A stretch of DNA of 64,000 nucleotides from Actinomadura sp. DC4 (GTDB lineage Bacteria; Actinomycetota; Actinomycetes; Streptosporangiales; Streptosporangiaceae), in contig NZ_JAUEQY010000006.1 of assembly GCF_030406325.1 (NCBI RefSeq), forward strand, positions 186,001 through 250,000. The letters are read 5' to 3'. This document shows, piece by piece, positions 43,348 through 52,055 of the stretch (positions within the stretch are counted from its first letter, which is position 1; each line of letters starts with the position of its first letter). The notes under the pieces are model-generated. The model searched no databases, was not told where the DNA came from, and worked only from the letters and a program-made list of their open reading frames with translations. The position numbers were made by a program, and so were the translations under genes.

Positions 43348-44550
43348 CTAGAGGAAGTGCTGAAGGAGAAGCTGGTAGGCCCCGTTCCCGGCGACACCGA
43401 CGGCGATCTCGCCACAGATCTCCTTGAGTTTCACGATCGCCTGCTTCAACCCGGACGCGTGCGGGTCGTCCCGCTCGACGGCGTCCTCCATGACGCGCCG
43501 GACGGACACCAGCTCCGAGTCCGCCCAGGGGATCTCCGGCGAGGCCAGCACCTCGCGCAGGGAGGCGAGTAACCGAGGGTCGGGAATCCCGTTGTGGTGC
43601 AATGTGTACGTCTGGTCCCCGGATATGTCATTGCCGGCGTAGTTGACGACACCCGAGTTATGGATATTAATGCGCGGTGCACCGTTCGACATTTTCTTCC
43701 TTTCCGCGGCGTGGGCCGCCTGGAACTCTCTCGACGCGCGATGCCAGTGCGATCCCGCATCAGTGATCTGGAAGGCAAACCGTCCATCCTTGGAGACCAT
43801 CCGCCACCATTTCGCGGCGTCCAGCGCCCGATCGACGTCCGTTTCGCGATGGTCTCCCAGCCGCTCATGGATGACCCGCACGCTCTTACCCTGTTCCTCC
43901 GCGTAAAGGAATTCGATCAGCTCGCAGAGCGCCGCCGCCGCACCGGCCTCAGGGTCGCGCCCGGGGCGCCACCACGACTCCTTGAGACGACGGTGGAGGA
44001 CCTTGCTCGCCGGATGCCAAGCGGCGGACGTGCCGTCAGAAAAGGCGAACCGTCGTTCGTTCCCGTTCACCCGGTAAGCGGCCAGCACCAGACGGTACGG
44101 GACTTTGGGCAGCTCAGCGGACCTGCCATGCCTCGCACGATGATCCACGCGCAGCCGCTGGTAGTCCTTGTCGAGATGGACCAGCGAGCCCGCACCCACG
44201 CCGCTGGCGGCCGACGTACGGTGGTGCGGCTTCTTGAAAGCCACCGGCAGTCGCCGCCGCAACAACATCAGGGATCGATGAATCACGGCCGCCGGCAGCG
44301 AACCGCTGATCTTATGATCGCAGTACGCCGGCAGCCCGATGACGACCGGCACCATGACGATCACCCAGAAGCCGATGAAGCGTAACTCGACGCAGATCGC
44401 GATCACACAGAGAAAGAAACAGAGAGCACCGACGACGCACCGCCCCGTGCCATCCGAGATCTCCGGAACCACAGGCGTACGCCTGACAAGATCGACAGCC
44501 TCGACACGAGAATCGGCTCGCCGAAAACCGTTCGAAGGCACCACCGCCAC
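43348..44550 (-). CDS. Membrane protein of unknown function with Asn/Gly strand motif
   Basis: A 400-residue protein I cannot assign. Two adjoining hydrophobic segments (about 38-75) follow a short N terminus. A basic cytoplasmic region follows. The middle (about 200-275) looks like a winged-helix-type alpha/beta region (WWRMVSKDGRFAFQITDAG). Then comes INIHNSGVVNYAG with NDISGDQTYTL (about 298-325), a repetitive polar strand pattern, and a final helical bundle. The gene has GTG codons near the start, with GGAGG just upstream. Its base composition is lower in GC than its neighbours, which hints at transfer. The layout resembles signalling or defence proteins, but that is an inference. Confidence 0.7.
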   Translation of the reverse strand: MAVVPSNGFRRADSRVEAVDLVRRTPVVPEISDGTGRCVVGALCFFLCVIAICVELRFIGFWVIVMVPVVIGLPAYCDHKISGSLPAAVIHRSLMLLRRRLPVAFKKPHHRTSAASGVGAGSLVHLDKDYQRLRVDHRARHGRSAELPKVPYRLVLAAYRVNGNERRFAFSDGTSAAWHPASKVLHRRLKESWWRPGRDPEAGAAAALCELIEFLYAEEQGKSVRVIHERLGDHRETDVDRALDAAKWWRMVSKDGRFAFQITDAGSHWHRASREFQAAHAAERKKMSNGAPRINIHNSGVVNYAGNDISGDQTYTLHHNGIPDPRLLASLREVLASPEIPWADSELVSVRRVMEDAVERDDPHASGLKQAIVKLKEICGEIAVGVAGNGAYQLLLQHFL

Positions 44551-44690
44551 CTTTCCTCCGCCACCTGGCAGCCGCTACCGGCCGCACTACCCGCCTCAGG
44601 GTTCGCTCACTGTAACTCGACCCCTGTCGCCATTCATGGCATTTCAGATTGACCGGTACGAATGATGCGGAAGTAGAGCGACGAAAAGGA

Positions 44691-45914
44691 TCAGCCGGCG
44701 AGTTCGGCGTGCCAGGCCAGAGCGGCCGTGTCGGTCAGCGACGCGACCTGGTCGACGACCGCGCGGAGGCGGCCGGCATCGTCCGTCGCCTCCTCGTAGA
44801 AGTCGCGGAACACCGGGGCCAGCACCCCCGGGGCCCCCGCCGTCAGCGCCGCTGCCAACTCCCCGATGATTTCCCGCTCGCGCGCCTGCGCCCTCTCATG
44901 GCTCGCCCGGCGCATCACGTAATACGCCGCCAGCCCCTTCAGCAAGGCGCATTCCAGGCGCTGCGCACGCGGCACCACCAGATCAGCCGCGTACCGCGTC
45001 AGCGGACCCCGCCCGTACGCGCAGTGGGTCGCCTCCTCCGCCGCCCGGCAGAAGCGGCCGATGAGCTCGCTCGTCAGGTTCTTCAGAGCGGCCAGCGTCC
45101 GTAGCGTCCCGTCGTAGGCCTGAGGCCAGTACGGCTCGGCCAGCAACGCCGTGAACCGCTCCTCCAGCTCGCCGGGCTCCGCGTCGCAGTACAGCGACGC
45201 GGTCAACTCGCACACCGCGCGCCGTTCGGCACGGTCGGCGAGGGCGGTCAGCAGGATGTGCCCGGCGTGCAGCCCGTCCTCCAGGTCGTGCACGGAGTAG
45301 GCGACGTCGTCGGACCAGTCCATGACCTGCGCCTCGAAGCACAGCCGCTCCCCCGGCGCACCCGAGCGCACCCACGCGAACACCGGGACGTCGTCCCCGT
45401 ACACCCCGTACTTCACCGAACCTCGATGCCGCGCCCACGGATACTTCACCGCGGCGTCCAGCGCGGCGCGCGTGAGGTTGAGGCCCGCGCTCCGGCCGTC
45501 GGCGCCGAAGGACTTGGCCTCCAGCCGGGTCAGCAGCCGCAGGCTCTGCGCGTTGCCCTCGAAACCCCCGCACTCCGCCGCGATGGCGTCCAGCGCCGCC
45601 TCGCCGTTGTGCCCGAACGGCGGGTGGCCGAGGTCGTGCGACAGGCAGGCGACCTCGGTGAGGTCGGGGTCGCAGCCGAACGCCTTGCCCAGCTCGCGGC
45701 CGATCTGCGCGCACTCCAGCGAATGCGTCAGCCGCGTACGCGGGCTGTGGTGGCCCCCGCTCGCGGCCAGGTCGACCACCTGCGTCTTGGCGGCGAGGCG
45801 ACGCAGCGCGGCGCTGTGCAGCACACGCGCGCGGTCGCGCTCGAACGGGGTGCGTTCGCGGCGCTTCGGCGGCTCGTCCACCCAGCGCTCCCGGTCACGG
45901 GCGGTGTAGGTCAT
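44691..45914 (-). CDS. dgt: Deoxyguanosinetriphosphate triphosphohydrolase-like protein
   Basis: A 407-residue HD-domain dNTPase. HD residues are in [25 protein letters not shown] and [17 protein letters not shown]. The N terminus has [20 protein letters not shown], typical for the family. It hydrolyses dNTPs to nucleoside and triphosphate and helps set dNTP pools. I start it at the ATG at 45914, where family sequence begins ([11 protein letters not shown]). In many actinobacteria dgt lies next to dnaG; here the two are about 17.5 kb apart on the same strand. Confidence 0.92.
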   Translation of the reverse strand: MTYTARDRERWVDEPPKRRERTPFERDRARVLHSAALRRLAAKTQVVDLAASGGHHSPRTRLTHSLECAQIGRELGKAFGCDPDLTEVACLSHDLGHPPFGHNGEAALDAIAAECGGFEGNAQSLRLLTRLEAKSFGADGRSAGLNLTRAALDAAVKYPWARHRGSVKYGVYGDDVPVFAWVRSGAPGERLCFEAQVMDWSDDVAYSVHDLEDGLHAGHILLTALADRAERRAVCELTASLYCDAEPGELEERFTALLAEPYWPQAYDGTLRTLAALKNLTSELIGRFCRAAEEATHCAYGRGPLTRYAADLVVPRAQRLECALLKGLAAYYVMRRASHERAQAREREIIGELAAALTAGAPGVLAPVFRDFYEEATDDAGRLRAVVDQVASLTDTAALAWHAELAG

Positions 45915-46026
45915 GAGACCCCCGAGCGTATGCGCTGCCGCCGACACCGGCGGAACCGGCGACCAGCACAACGAGTCTGATCCCCTAAAGTCCTGCTATC
46001 TCCATCGATCGTCCCCGGGGCCGTAC

Positions 46027-47505
46027 ATGATCACCACCTTCCGCGCGGCGGTCGCCGTCATCCTGCTCGCGGGCTTCTATGTCCTCGTGGCCGCGATCAC
46101 GGTCGGCGTCGGCTTCTTCGACTACTACGCCGTCCGGTACGGGCACGCCGGCGGTTTCAAGGTCGCGGCGTTCGCCACGATCGGCGGGCTGGCGATGCTG
46201 CGCGGCGTGTTCGTCGTCGGCCGTCGCCAGGACGCCGAGCAGCCCGGCGTCGCGGTCTCCCCCCGCGACGAGCCCGAACTGTGGCGTACGGTCACCGAGC
46301 TCGCCCACCAGGTCCAGACCCGGGTGCCGGACGAGATCAGGCTCGTCCCGGACGTCAACGCCGCCGTCAGTGAGGACGCGCGCCTGCTCGGGCTGATCCC
46401 CGGGCAGCGTCACATGTACGTCGGCGTCCCCCTGCTGCTGACTCTCAGCGCCGACGAGCTGCGCGCGGTGCTCTGCCACGAGCTCGGTCACTACAGCGGC
46501 TCGCACACCCGCCTGGGCGGCATCACCTACCGGGGCCGTACGGCGCTGATCCGCACGATCCAGCGGTTGCAGGGGCACGCGATCATCCGGGCCGTGTTCC
46601 TCGCGTACGCCAAGCTCTACCTGCGGGTGTCCCAGGCGGCGTCCCGGCGGCAGGAGCTGGAGGCCGACGCCGCCGCGGTCAAGATCTCCGGCCGGCGGCC
46701 GATGGGCGACGCGCTGCGTAAGGTACGGGCCAGCGCGGCGGCGTGGGAGTTCTACGTCAACACCCACTGCCGGATGATCGGTCCTGCGCAGGCGCGGCCG
46801 GCCGACCTGTTCGCGGGCTTCTACACGCTCTTCCACGAGCCCGCCATGGGCGCCGAGCTGGCCAAGGTGATCGACGCCCCCGAGGAGCGCTCGCCGTATG
46901 ACTCGCATCCGAGCCTGGCCGAGCGGCTCGCGGCGATCGAGCGGCTGCCCGAACCGCACGTACGGCCGGACGGCCGGCCCGCGCTGACGCTGCTGCGCGA
47001 CCCGCGGAGCGCGGCACTGGCCACCCAGGTGTCGATGCTCAGCGAGGAGGCCATGCGGCTGCCGATCCTGGAGTGGCCGCAGATCGTCGAACGGGGCCTG
47101 TGGACCGCCTCCAACGCCGAGGCGCTGAAGGACGTGTTCGAGGCCGTCGCCCAGATGACGAACACCCCGCAGCCCACGGTCGACACCGTTCTGCGCGTGC
47201 TGGCCGGCGGTGGCGCCGGCGACCTCGGCGCCCGGCTGCGGCGGGTGGGCTGGCAGGGCGACGACACCGCCGAGCTGGTGTCGCGCGTCGTCGCCCGCGC
47301 CTTCGAGGGCCTGCTCATCCAGGCCGGCCGGGCCCGCTATGCCTTCTCCTGGTCTGACCTGGCCAAACTCCGCGACGATAACGGCACGGAAATCGACCTG
47401 AGCGGCGTCGTACGGCGCGCGGTGGACGATCCCCGGCAGGTGAACGCGTTGCACGAAGAACTGACGCGGCGGGGCATCTCCGCGTCCGCCGCTCCCCGTC
47501 TGTGA
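46027..47505 (+). CDS. M48 family zinc metalloprotease, membrane-bound
   Basis: A 492-residue protein with two N-terminal transmembrane helices (about 6-27 and 43-60). The zinc motif HELGH lies at 151-155, and the third ligand is likely the Glu in RRQELEADAAA about 60 residues later. It is related to HtpX/Ste24-type peptidases that process membrane proteins. The C-terminal 200 residues are not conserved and look like helical repeats. I start it at the ATG at 46027, where the hydrophobic segment begins. It is divergent from dgt and followed by the lipoprotein pair. Confidence 0.85.
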   Translation: MITTFRAAVAVILLAGFYVLVAAITVGVGFFDYYAVRYGHAGGFKVAAFATIGGLAMLRGVFVVGRRQDAEQPGVAVSPRDEPELWRTVTELAHQVQTRVPDEIRLVPDVNAAVSEDARLLGLIPGQRHMYVGVPLLLTLSADELRAVLCHELGHYSGSHTRLGGITYRGRTALIRTIQRLQGHAIIRAVFLAYAKLYLRVSQAASRRQELEADAAAVKISGRRPMGDALRKVRASAAAWEFYVNTHCRMIGPAQARPADLFAGFYTLFHEPAMGAELAKVIDAPEERSPYDSHPSLAERLAAIERLPEPHVRPDGRPALTLLRDPRSAALATQVSMLSEEAMRLPILEWPQIVERGLWTASNAEALKDVFEAVAQMTNTPQPTVDTVLRVLAGGGAGDLGARLRRVGWQGDDTAELVSRVVARAFEGLLIQAGRARYAFSWSDLAKLRDDNGTEIDLSGVVRRAVDDPRQVNALHEELTRRGISASAAPRL

Positions 47506-47606
47506 TCACGGCAGTCCTATTTACGAAATATCGGTTCAGTTGGCTTTTCGGCATGGTTGGATACCCGCCAAGAATCGGCCTTTATTCATCACGGGGAGCT
47601 CGGGTC

Positions 47607-48536
47607 ATGGGACGTCGTACAGCTGCGCTTTCACTGGGATGCGCGCTGTTGCTCGCTCTGGCGGGTTGCGGCACGAAGGTGACAGGTGGCGGCGGGGGCG
47701 GCGCCGAGGCGGCCGGTCCTCCGGCGGGCGGATGGCCGCAGCCGGTGAACGGCAAGCTGACCACCGCGATGTGCGGCCTGCTGACCGACGCCGACTACAA
47801 GAAGTTCGGCCATGACCGGCTTCCGTCGGTCTCGCAGAAGATGGTGGACGGCGAGCCCAACGCGGTCGACTGCCTCTACACCGTCCAGGACGACCTGTAC
47901 CTCAGCCTCCAGCCGACCGCCGAGGCCGCCAAGCTGGGGTTCGCCGCGCGCCTGAAGGACCACAAGGACCGGCTGGCCGAGGACCAGCGCCCGACGGTGC
48001 TGGCCACCAACGTGGTCCAGGGCGCCGACGAGAGCTGGTTCGACTACTGGACCCTCGGCACCGCGGACTCCAAGTTCAAGGAGTACGAGCTCCAGCTGCG
48101 CCGGGGCGCTCTGCTCGTCAACATCACCCTGAGCGGTCTCAAGGGCAAGACGGAGCAGGACCCGCGCACGGTCCTGTCCGGCCTGGCCGGCCTGGTCCTG
48201 CAGCGCATCCCGACCGTCGGCAAGACCGACACGGGACGGACGCTGAAGGCGAAGTTCACGGTGATCGGCCCCGGCCGGGCCCGGCAGATCATCTACAACG
48301 ACCCGTCCACGCAGAAGTCGGTCACCGTGAAGAACGTGAAGCTCCCCTGGCACGTCGAGAAGCCGCTGATCACCCTGGGCCAGCCCACCGTCATGCTGAC
48401 CCTGAACGCCCTGGACAGCTCGCCGATGGCGGCGGTCGGCTGCAACATCTCGGTCGACGGTCAGACTGTGGTCCAGGAGTCGCCCCAGATGGGTCTCGCC
48501 AACTGCATGGGGAACTACACGCCGCCGAAATCCTGA
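47607..48536 (+). CDS. Lipoprotein with MmpS-like C-terminal domain (copy 1)
   Basis: A 309-residue lipoprotein with lipobox LAGC (Cys21). A glycine-rich linker is followed by a DUF3558-like domain (AMCGLLTDADYKKFG; YTVQDDLYLSLQ). The C-terminal part has RARQIIYNDPSTQ, VKLPWHV and GCNISVDGQTV, the pattern of MmpS-type transport accessory proteins. I start it at the ATG at 47607 with GGGGAG 9 bases upstream. It is a close paralogue of the next gene and probably sits on the outer face of the membrane. Substrate and partners are unknown. Confidence 0.78.
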   Translation: MGRRTAALSLGCALLLALAGCGTKVTGGGGGGAEAAGPPAGGWPQPVNGKLTTAMCGLLTDADYKKFGHDRLPSVSQKMVDGEPNAVDCLYTVQDDLYLSLQPTAEAAKLGFAARLKDHKDRLAEDQRPTVLATNVVQGADESWFDYWTLGTADSKFKEYELQLRRGALLVNITLSGLKGKTEQDPRTVLSGLAGLVLQRIPTVGKTDTGRTLKAKFTVIGPGRARQIIYNDPSTQKSVTVKNVKLPWHVEKPLITLGQPTVMLTLNALDSSPMAAVGCNISVDGQTVVQESPQMGLANCMGNYTPPKS

Positions 48537-48543
48537 ATTCACT

Positions 48544-49494
48544 GTGACGCAGCGTTTCTCGCATCTGGCGGTATTCGTACTGCTGGTCGCGCTGACGGGG
48601 TGCCGTACGGCCGAGAGCGGCGGGCCGCCTCCGGGCGGCTGGCCGCAGCCGGCCGGCGACCGGCTCACCGAGGCCATGTGCGGCCTGCTGACCGACGCGG
48701 ACTACACCAGGCTCGGGCATGCCCGGCAGGCCAAGACCTCGGGCAGCGTCGCCGTACGGGCCAACTCCCTCGACTGCCAGTACCGCTCCAACGACGAGAT
48801 GTCGCTGGACCTGGTGCCGACCGCGGGGTTCGCCAAGTACGTCTTCGCGGCCGGCCTGAAGGACCACAGGGGTCAGCTGGCCGAGAGGCACCGGCGACCG
48901 GCCCTGGTCAGCGGCGTGATCGGCGCCGCCGACGAGAGCTGGTTCGACTACTGGACGCTCGGCGACGCCGACGACCGGCCGGTGGCCCACGAGATCCGCG
49001 TACGCCGGGGCGCGCTGATCCTCGGCATCACGCTCAGCGGCGTACGGGGAAAGCGTGAGAAGGATCCGCGCAGCGTGCTGGTCGACCTGGCCGGCCTGGT
49101 CCTGCGGCGCCTCCCGCACGTCGGCGCGAAGGACACGGGCACGCCGCACCGGATCGAGTACGAGGTGATGGGCACGGGCCGGGCCAAGCAGATCCAGTGG
49201 ACCGACTACACCGGCGTCCAGAGCGCCGGCACGCTGACCGGCGCACGCCTGCCGTGGGCGCGAACGGTGCCGATGGCCGCCGCCGACGGCACACAGCCGG
49301 ACATGCCGGACGTCAGCGCGGAGACGAGCTCCCCCACGGCGAAGGTCGGCTGCCTGATCGTGGTGGACGGCGTCCCGGTGGCGGCGCAGCGTCCGCAGCG
49401 GCGCTTCGTCCGCTGCCAGGGCACGTTCCCCGACGCCGGCGACGACACCCAGCCCGCCTCCTTTCGAGGGCCGTTTACCGCCTCGTCCGAATAG
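48544..49494 (+). CDS. Lipoprotein with MmpS-like C-terminal domain (copy 2)
   Basis: A 316-residue paralogue of the preceding gene, 7 bp downstream. The lipobox is LTGC (Cys20). Shared blocks are GGWPQPAGDRLTEAMCGLLTDADY, ESWFDYWTLG and GCLIVVDGVPV. It lacks the long glycine linker of copy 1. The GTG start at 48544 has no obvious ribosome site and may depend on coupling. Tandem duplication with divergence is the simplest reading; the two could form a heterodimer. Confidence 0.78.
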   Translation: MTQRFSHLAVFVLLVALTGCRTAESGGPPPGGWPQPAGDRLTEAMCGLLTDADYTRLGHARQAKTSGSVAVRANSLDCQYRSNDEMSLDLVPTAGFAKYVFAAGLKDHRGQLAERHRRPALVSGVIGAADESWFDYWTLGDADDRPVAHEIRVRRGALILGITLSGVRGKREKDPRSVLVDLAGLVLRRLPHVGAKDTGTPHRIEYEVMGTGRAKQIQWTDYTGVQSAGTLTGARLPWARTVPMAAADGTQPDMPDVSAETSSPTAKVGCLIVVDGVPVAAQRPQRRFVRCQGTFPDAGDDTQPASFRGPFTASSE

Positions 49495-49687
49495 CGGGTC
49501 TTTTGCGCGGATTGGTGTGGGACACCGGGCCGAAACGCCTTACTTCCGATCGTGAACCCCGCCTAGATCTTCGCCAAAACCAATCCCCAATGCGGGCGAA
49601 GGCCGAATCTCTGGGTAATCAGCGAAAGGCGTGGCGATGCAGGTAGCAAGCAACTGGCCTGCTACTACTCACACCTATGGGGGACAT
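49495..49687 (+). promoter_or_regulatory. Possibly structured 5' leader of the secreted peptide gene
   Basis: This 193-bp leader contains several complementary pairs, such as GTAGCA with TGCTAC (49645-49673) just before the ribosome site, and a CGCC...GGGCG pair near 49570-49600. Fragments such as GGCCGAATC faintly recall the c-di-AMP (ydaO) leader seen before actinobacterial cell-wall genes, but I cannot confirm a fold. Confidence 0.25.
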
Positions 49688-49930
49688 ATGGGACTCAAAG
49701 CAATGGTCTTCGCCGGCGCGACGCTGGCGGCCGTGACCGCCGGCCTCGCCACGCCCGCCTTCGCCGCGACGCAGACCGCGCCGAGGACGGCGATCCAGCA
49801 CCAGGGCGGCGACGACGACAACGACGTCTCGGGCCTCGTCGGTGAGTCCCCCGTCTGCTCCGCCCTGGGGACCGAGACCGTCCCGACCGGGGAAGACATC
49901 GCCAAGTGCCTGGGCGGCGGACTCGACTGA
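49688..49930 (+). CDS. Small secreted peptide
   Basis: An 80-residue preprotein. The signal peptide is MGLKAMVFAGATLAAVTAGLA with a PAFA-A cleavage site (about residue 28). The mature peptide of about 52 residues is acidic, with a DDDNDVSGL stretch and two cysteines (in SPVCSALG and AKCLGGGL) that may pair. I start it at the ATG at 49688, with GGGGGA 5 bases upstream. It is unlike chaplins or lantibiotics. A strong terminator follows. Its function is unknown. Confidence 0.7.
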   Translation: MGLKAMVFAGATLAAVTAGLATPAFAATQTAPRTAIQHQGGDDDNDVSGLVGESPVCSALGTETVPTGEDIAKCLGGGLD

Positions 49931-49935
49931 CCGGC

Positions 49936-49970
49936 GTGAGGGCCGCCCCCGAGCACGGGGCGGCCCTCAC
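49936..49970 (+). terminator. 14-bp perfect hairpin after the secreted-peptide gene
   Basis: GTGAGGGCCGCCCC (49936-49949) pairs perfectly with GGGGCGGCCCTCAC (49957-49970) around a 7-base loop, 6 bp after the stop codon. There is no T tract. Confidence 0.78.
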
Positions 49971-50065
49971 TGCATGTCGCCGCCTGGCCTCCCGTGGCCG
50001 GCCTCATGCTCATGCGCCTCTGACCCTGCCCCCATCACGGCGGTCTGTCAGTGGGCCTCAATACG

Positions 50066-50437
50066 ATGACGATCATGGCTCGGATCCACTACCTGCAGGG
50101 CGACGCGACCTGTCCTCAGGTCAAGGGACCCAAGGTCATCGCGCACGTCTGCAACGACCGCGGCGGGTGGGGCAAGGGCTTCGTCGTCGCGGTGTCGCGA
50201 CGCTGGCCGGAGCCGGAGGCGGCCTACCGACAATGGCACCGAGACCGCGCCGGCAACGACTTCCGGCTGGGCGCGGCGCAGCTCGTCCAGGTCACCCCGG
50301 ACACATGGGTCGCCAACATGATCGGCCAGCACGGCACCAGATCCAGCCGCAGCACCGGCCCCCCGATCCGCTATGACGCACTGCGCCGATGCCTCCACAC
50401 CCTCGCCTCCCACGCCAGCGGCGACGTCAGCCCGTGA
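50066..50437 (+). pseudogene. Macro-domain protein, truncated at the C terminus
   Basis: The N-terminal half of an ADP-ribose-binding macro domain: MARIHYLQGDAT (from 50075), HVCNDRGGWGKGFV, AYRQWHRD and VANMIGQHG are family motifs. The protein stops at ASHASGDVSP, where relatives continue with the conserved HMPRIGxGLAGG segment that closes the ADP-ribose site. The missing half is replaced by the 3' end of a convergent chitinase gene that starts 11 bp before its stop. The ATG is either 50066 or 50075. It is probably non-functional after a deletion or chromosomal join. Confidence 0.65.
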
Positions 50438-51977
50438 AGGCCTTGAAGATGTTCGTGAACTCGTACGTGCTCTGACTCAGCCCGCTGCACGTCGGCGACA
50501 GGGTGCCGTTCGGGCAGCCGCCGTTGTCGCGGCCGACCGACCAGAAGCCCACGTACCCCACATGGTTCGTCTGGGCGTAGCTCAGGATCTGCCGGGCGAT
50601 CGCCTGCGTGGTCAGCGGACCCGTGTCGTTCTTGCCGATCATCGGGGTCAGGCCCAGCATCCGCTTCAGGTCCGCGTCGCTCTTAGAAGGCCAGACCTGC
50701 CTCATCTGGCCCAGCGTCGCGTTGGCGGCCGAGATGATCGCGTTGCCCCAGTCGCCCGAGTAGCCGAAGTCCATCAGCATCGGGTTGACCGTGACCGAGA
50801 GCCCGCGCGAGGCGGCGTCCTGCAGGATCTGCACCGAGAACGGGTCGACGCCGTAGTCCTGCCCCTGCACCCGCAGCGTGTACGTGATGGCCGTGCCGCG
50901 CGCGGTCTGCAGCTGTTTCAGCGCCGCGTTCACCGTGGCGATCGGGATGGACGCCTCCACGTCCACGTCCAGGCGGTTGCCGCCCACCGCGTCCAGCGCC
51001 TTCTCGTACGCGGCCAGCAGCGCGGCCGTGCTGCCGCAACTGTTCTCCAGGTACGGGCCCGCGGCGCCGCCGGTGGACACGGTCACGTCGCCGCCCACGC
51101 CCTTGAGGTCGTTGACCTCCCCGATGACCCGCGAGTCGTTCAAGGGGATCGTGCCGCCCCACGAGGGGTTGCAGCCCGTACTGTCGGCCAGCGCGAACGC
51201 GAGGTTGAAGTGCTTCTGGCCGGTGGCGTTCGCCACGTCCCGCAGTGTCGGGGTGGCCATCGTGATGTCGATGTACGGCGAGAAGCGGCCGGCTCCCGGA
51301 GTCCCGCCCGAGGCGTCCGTCGTCGCGCTGACGGAGGCGCCGAACGCCGACAGGTTGCCCGCCGCGTCCTTCGCGCGCACCTTGAAGGTGTACGCGGTCG
51401 AGGCGCTCAGGCCCGCGACCGTCGCGCTCGTGCCGGTGGCCGTCGTGGCGAGCGCGGAGCCCTGGTACACCTCATAGCCGGTCACGCCGACGTTGTCGGT
51501 CGAGGCGCTCCACGACAGCGACACGCTGGAGGAGGTGTGGCCGCTCACCGTCAGGCCGCCCGGCACCGAGGGCGCCTGGGTGTCCGAGCCGCCGCCACCG
51601 CCCGTACACCCCGCTCCGTTCAGCTTGCACCCCGTCGGCGCCCCGGTTCCGGAGGCCACGAAGCCGAAGGAGGCCGAGGCGCCGGGCGCGAGGGTCCCGT
51701 TGTAGTCGCGGCTCCTGAAGGCGTAGTGCGACCCGGTCTGGGTCAGCAACGCGTCCCAGTAGGTCCCGGCGGTCGTGCCGGAGGGCAGGTCGAACTCCAC
51801 CACCCAGCCGTTGACCGTGGACGTGCCGTTGTTGGTGATCGTGTACTGCCCCTGGTAGCCGCTGTCCCAGGTGGACGTCTTGACGAAGGCCGCGGTGCCT
51901 GCCGCCGCGTACGCCGAGGCGACGGGCAGCGCGAACAGCGCCAGCGGTAGCAGCAGCAGGAGGATGGCTCTCTTCAT
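50427..51977 (-). CDS. Secreted chitinase: CBM2 - FN3 - GH18
   Basis: A 516-residue exported enzyme. The signal peptide is about 1-25 (LLLLLPLALFALPVASAYA). A CBM2-type carbohydrate module (about 26-125) has STVNGWVVEFDLPSG. A Gly/Ser linker is followed by a fibronectin type III domain (about 136-223), then a GH18 barrel (about 230-516). The catalytic D-x-D-x-E appears as RLDVDVEAS. It should cleave chitin outside the cell. It is downstream of a second chitinase on the same strand but separated by a strong hairpin, so it is probably independently transcribed. Confidence 0.9.
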   Translation of the reverse strand: MKRAILLLLLPLALFALPVASAYAAAGTAAFVKTSTWDSGYQGQYTITNNGTSTVNGWVVEFDLPSGTTAGTYWDALLTQTGSHYAFRSRDYNGTLAPGASASFGFVASGTGAPTGCKLNGAGCTGGGGGSDTQAPSVPGGLTVSGHTSSSVSLSWSASTDNVGVTGYEVYQGSALATTATGTSATVAGLSASTAYTFKVRAKDAAGNLSAFGASVSATTDASGGTPGAGRFSPYIDITMATPTLRDVANATGQKHFNLAFALADSTGCNPSWGGTIPLNDSRVIGEVNDLKGVGGDVTVSTGGAAGPYLENSCGSTAALLAAYEKALDAVGGNRLDVDVEASIPIATVNAALKQLQTARGTAITYTLRVQGQDYGVDPFSVQILQDAASRGLSVTVNPMLMDFGYSGDWGNAIISAANATLGQMRQVWPSKSDADLKRMLGLTPMIGKNDTGPLTTQAIARQILSYAQTNHVGYVGFWSVGRDNGGCPNGTLSPTCSGLSQSTYEFTNIFKAFTG

Positions 51978-52006
51978 GGGCGGGGGACCTCTCTCAGGGG
52001 GTGGAT

Positions 52007-52052
52007 CCGGCTCCCGGCCGCCGTCTGGCGGGACACCGCGGCCGGGAGCCGG
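52007..52052 (-). terminator. 14-bp hairpin between the two chitinase genes
   Basis: CCGGCTCCCGGCCG (52007-52020) pairs perfectly with CGGCCGGGAGCCGG (52039-52052) across 18 bases. It starts 3 bp past the stop codon of the upstream chitinase on its own strand. Confidence 0.75.
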
Positions 52053-52055
52053 GGC

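Noticed and set aside
49495-49687. c-di-AMP (ydaO) riboswitch
   Set aside because: Only short fragments resemble the motif; the core pairing could not be traced by hand, so I keep it as a low-confidence leader only.
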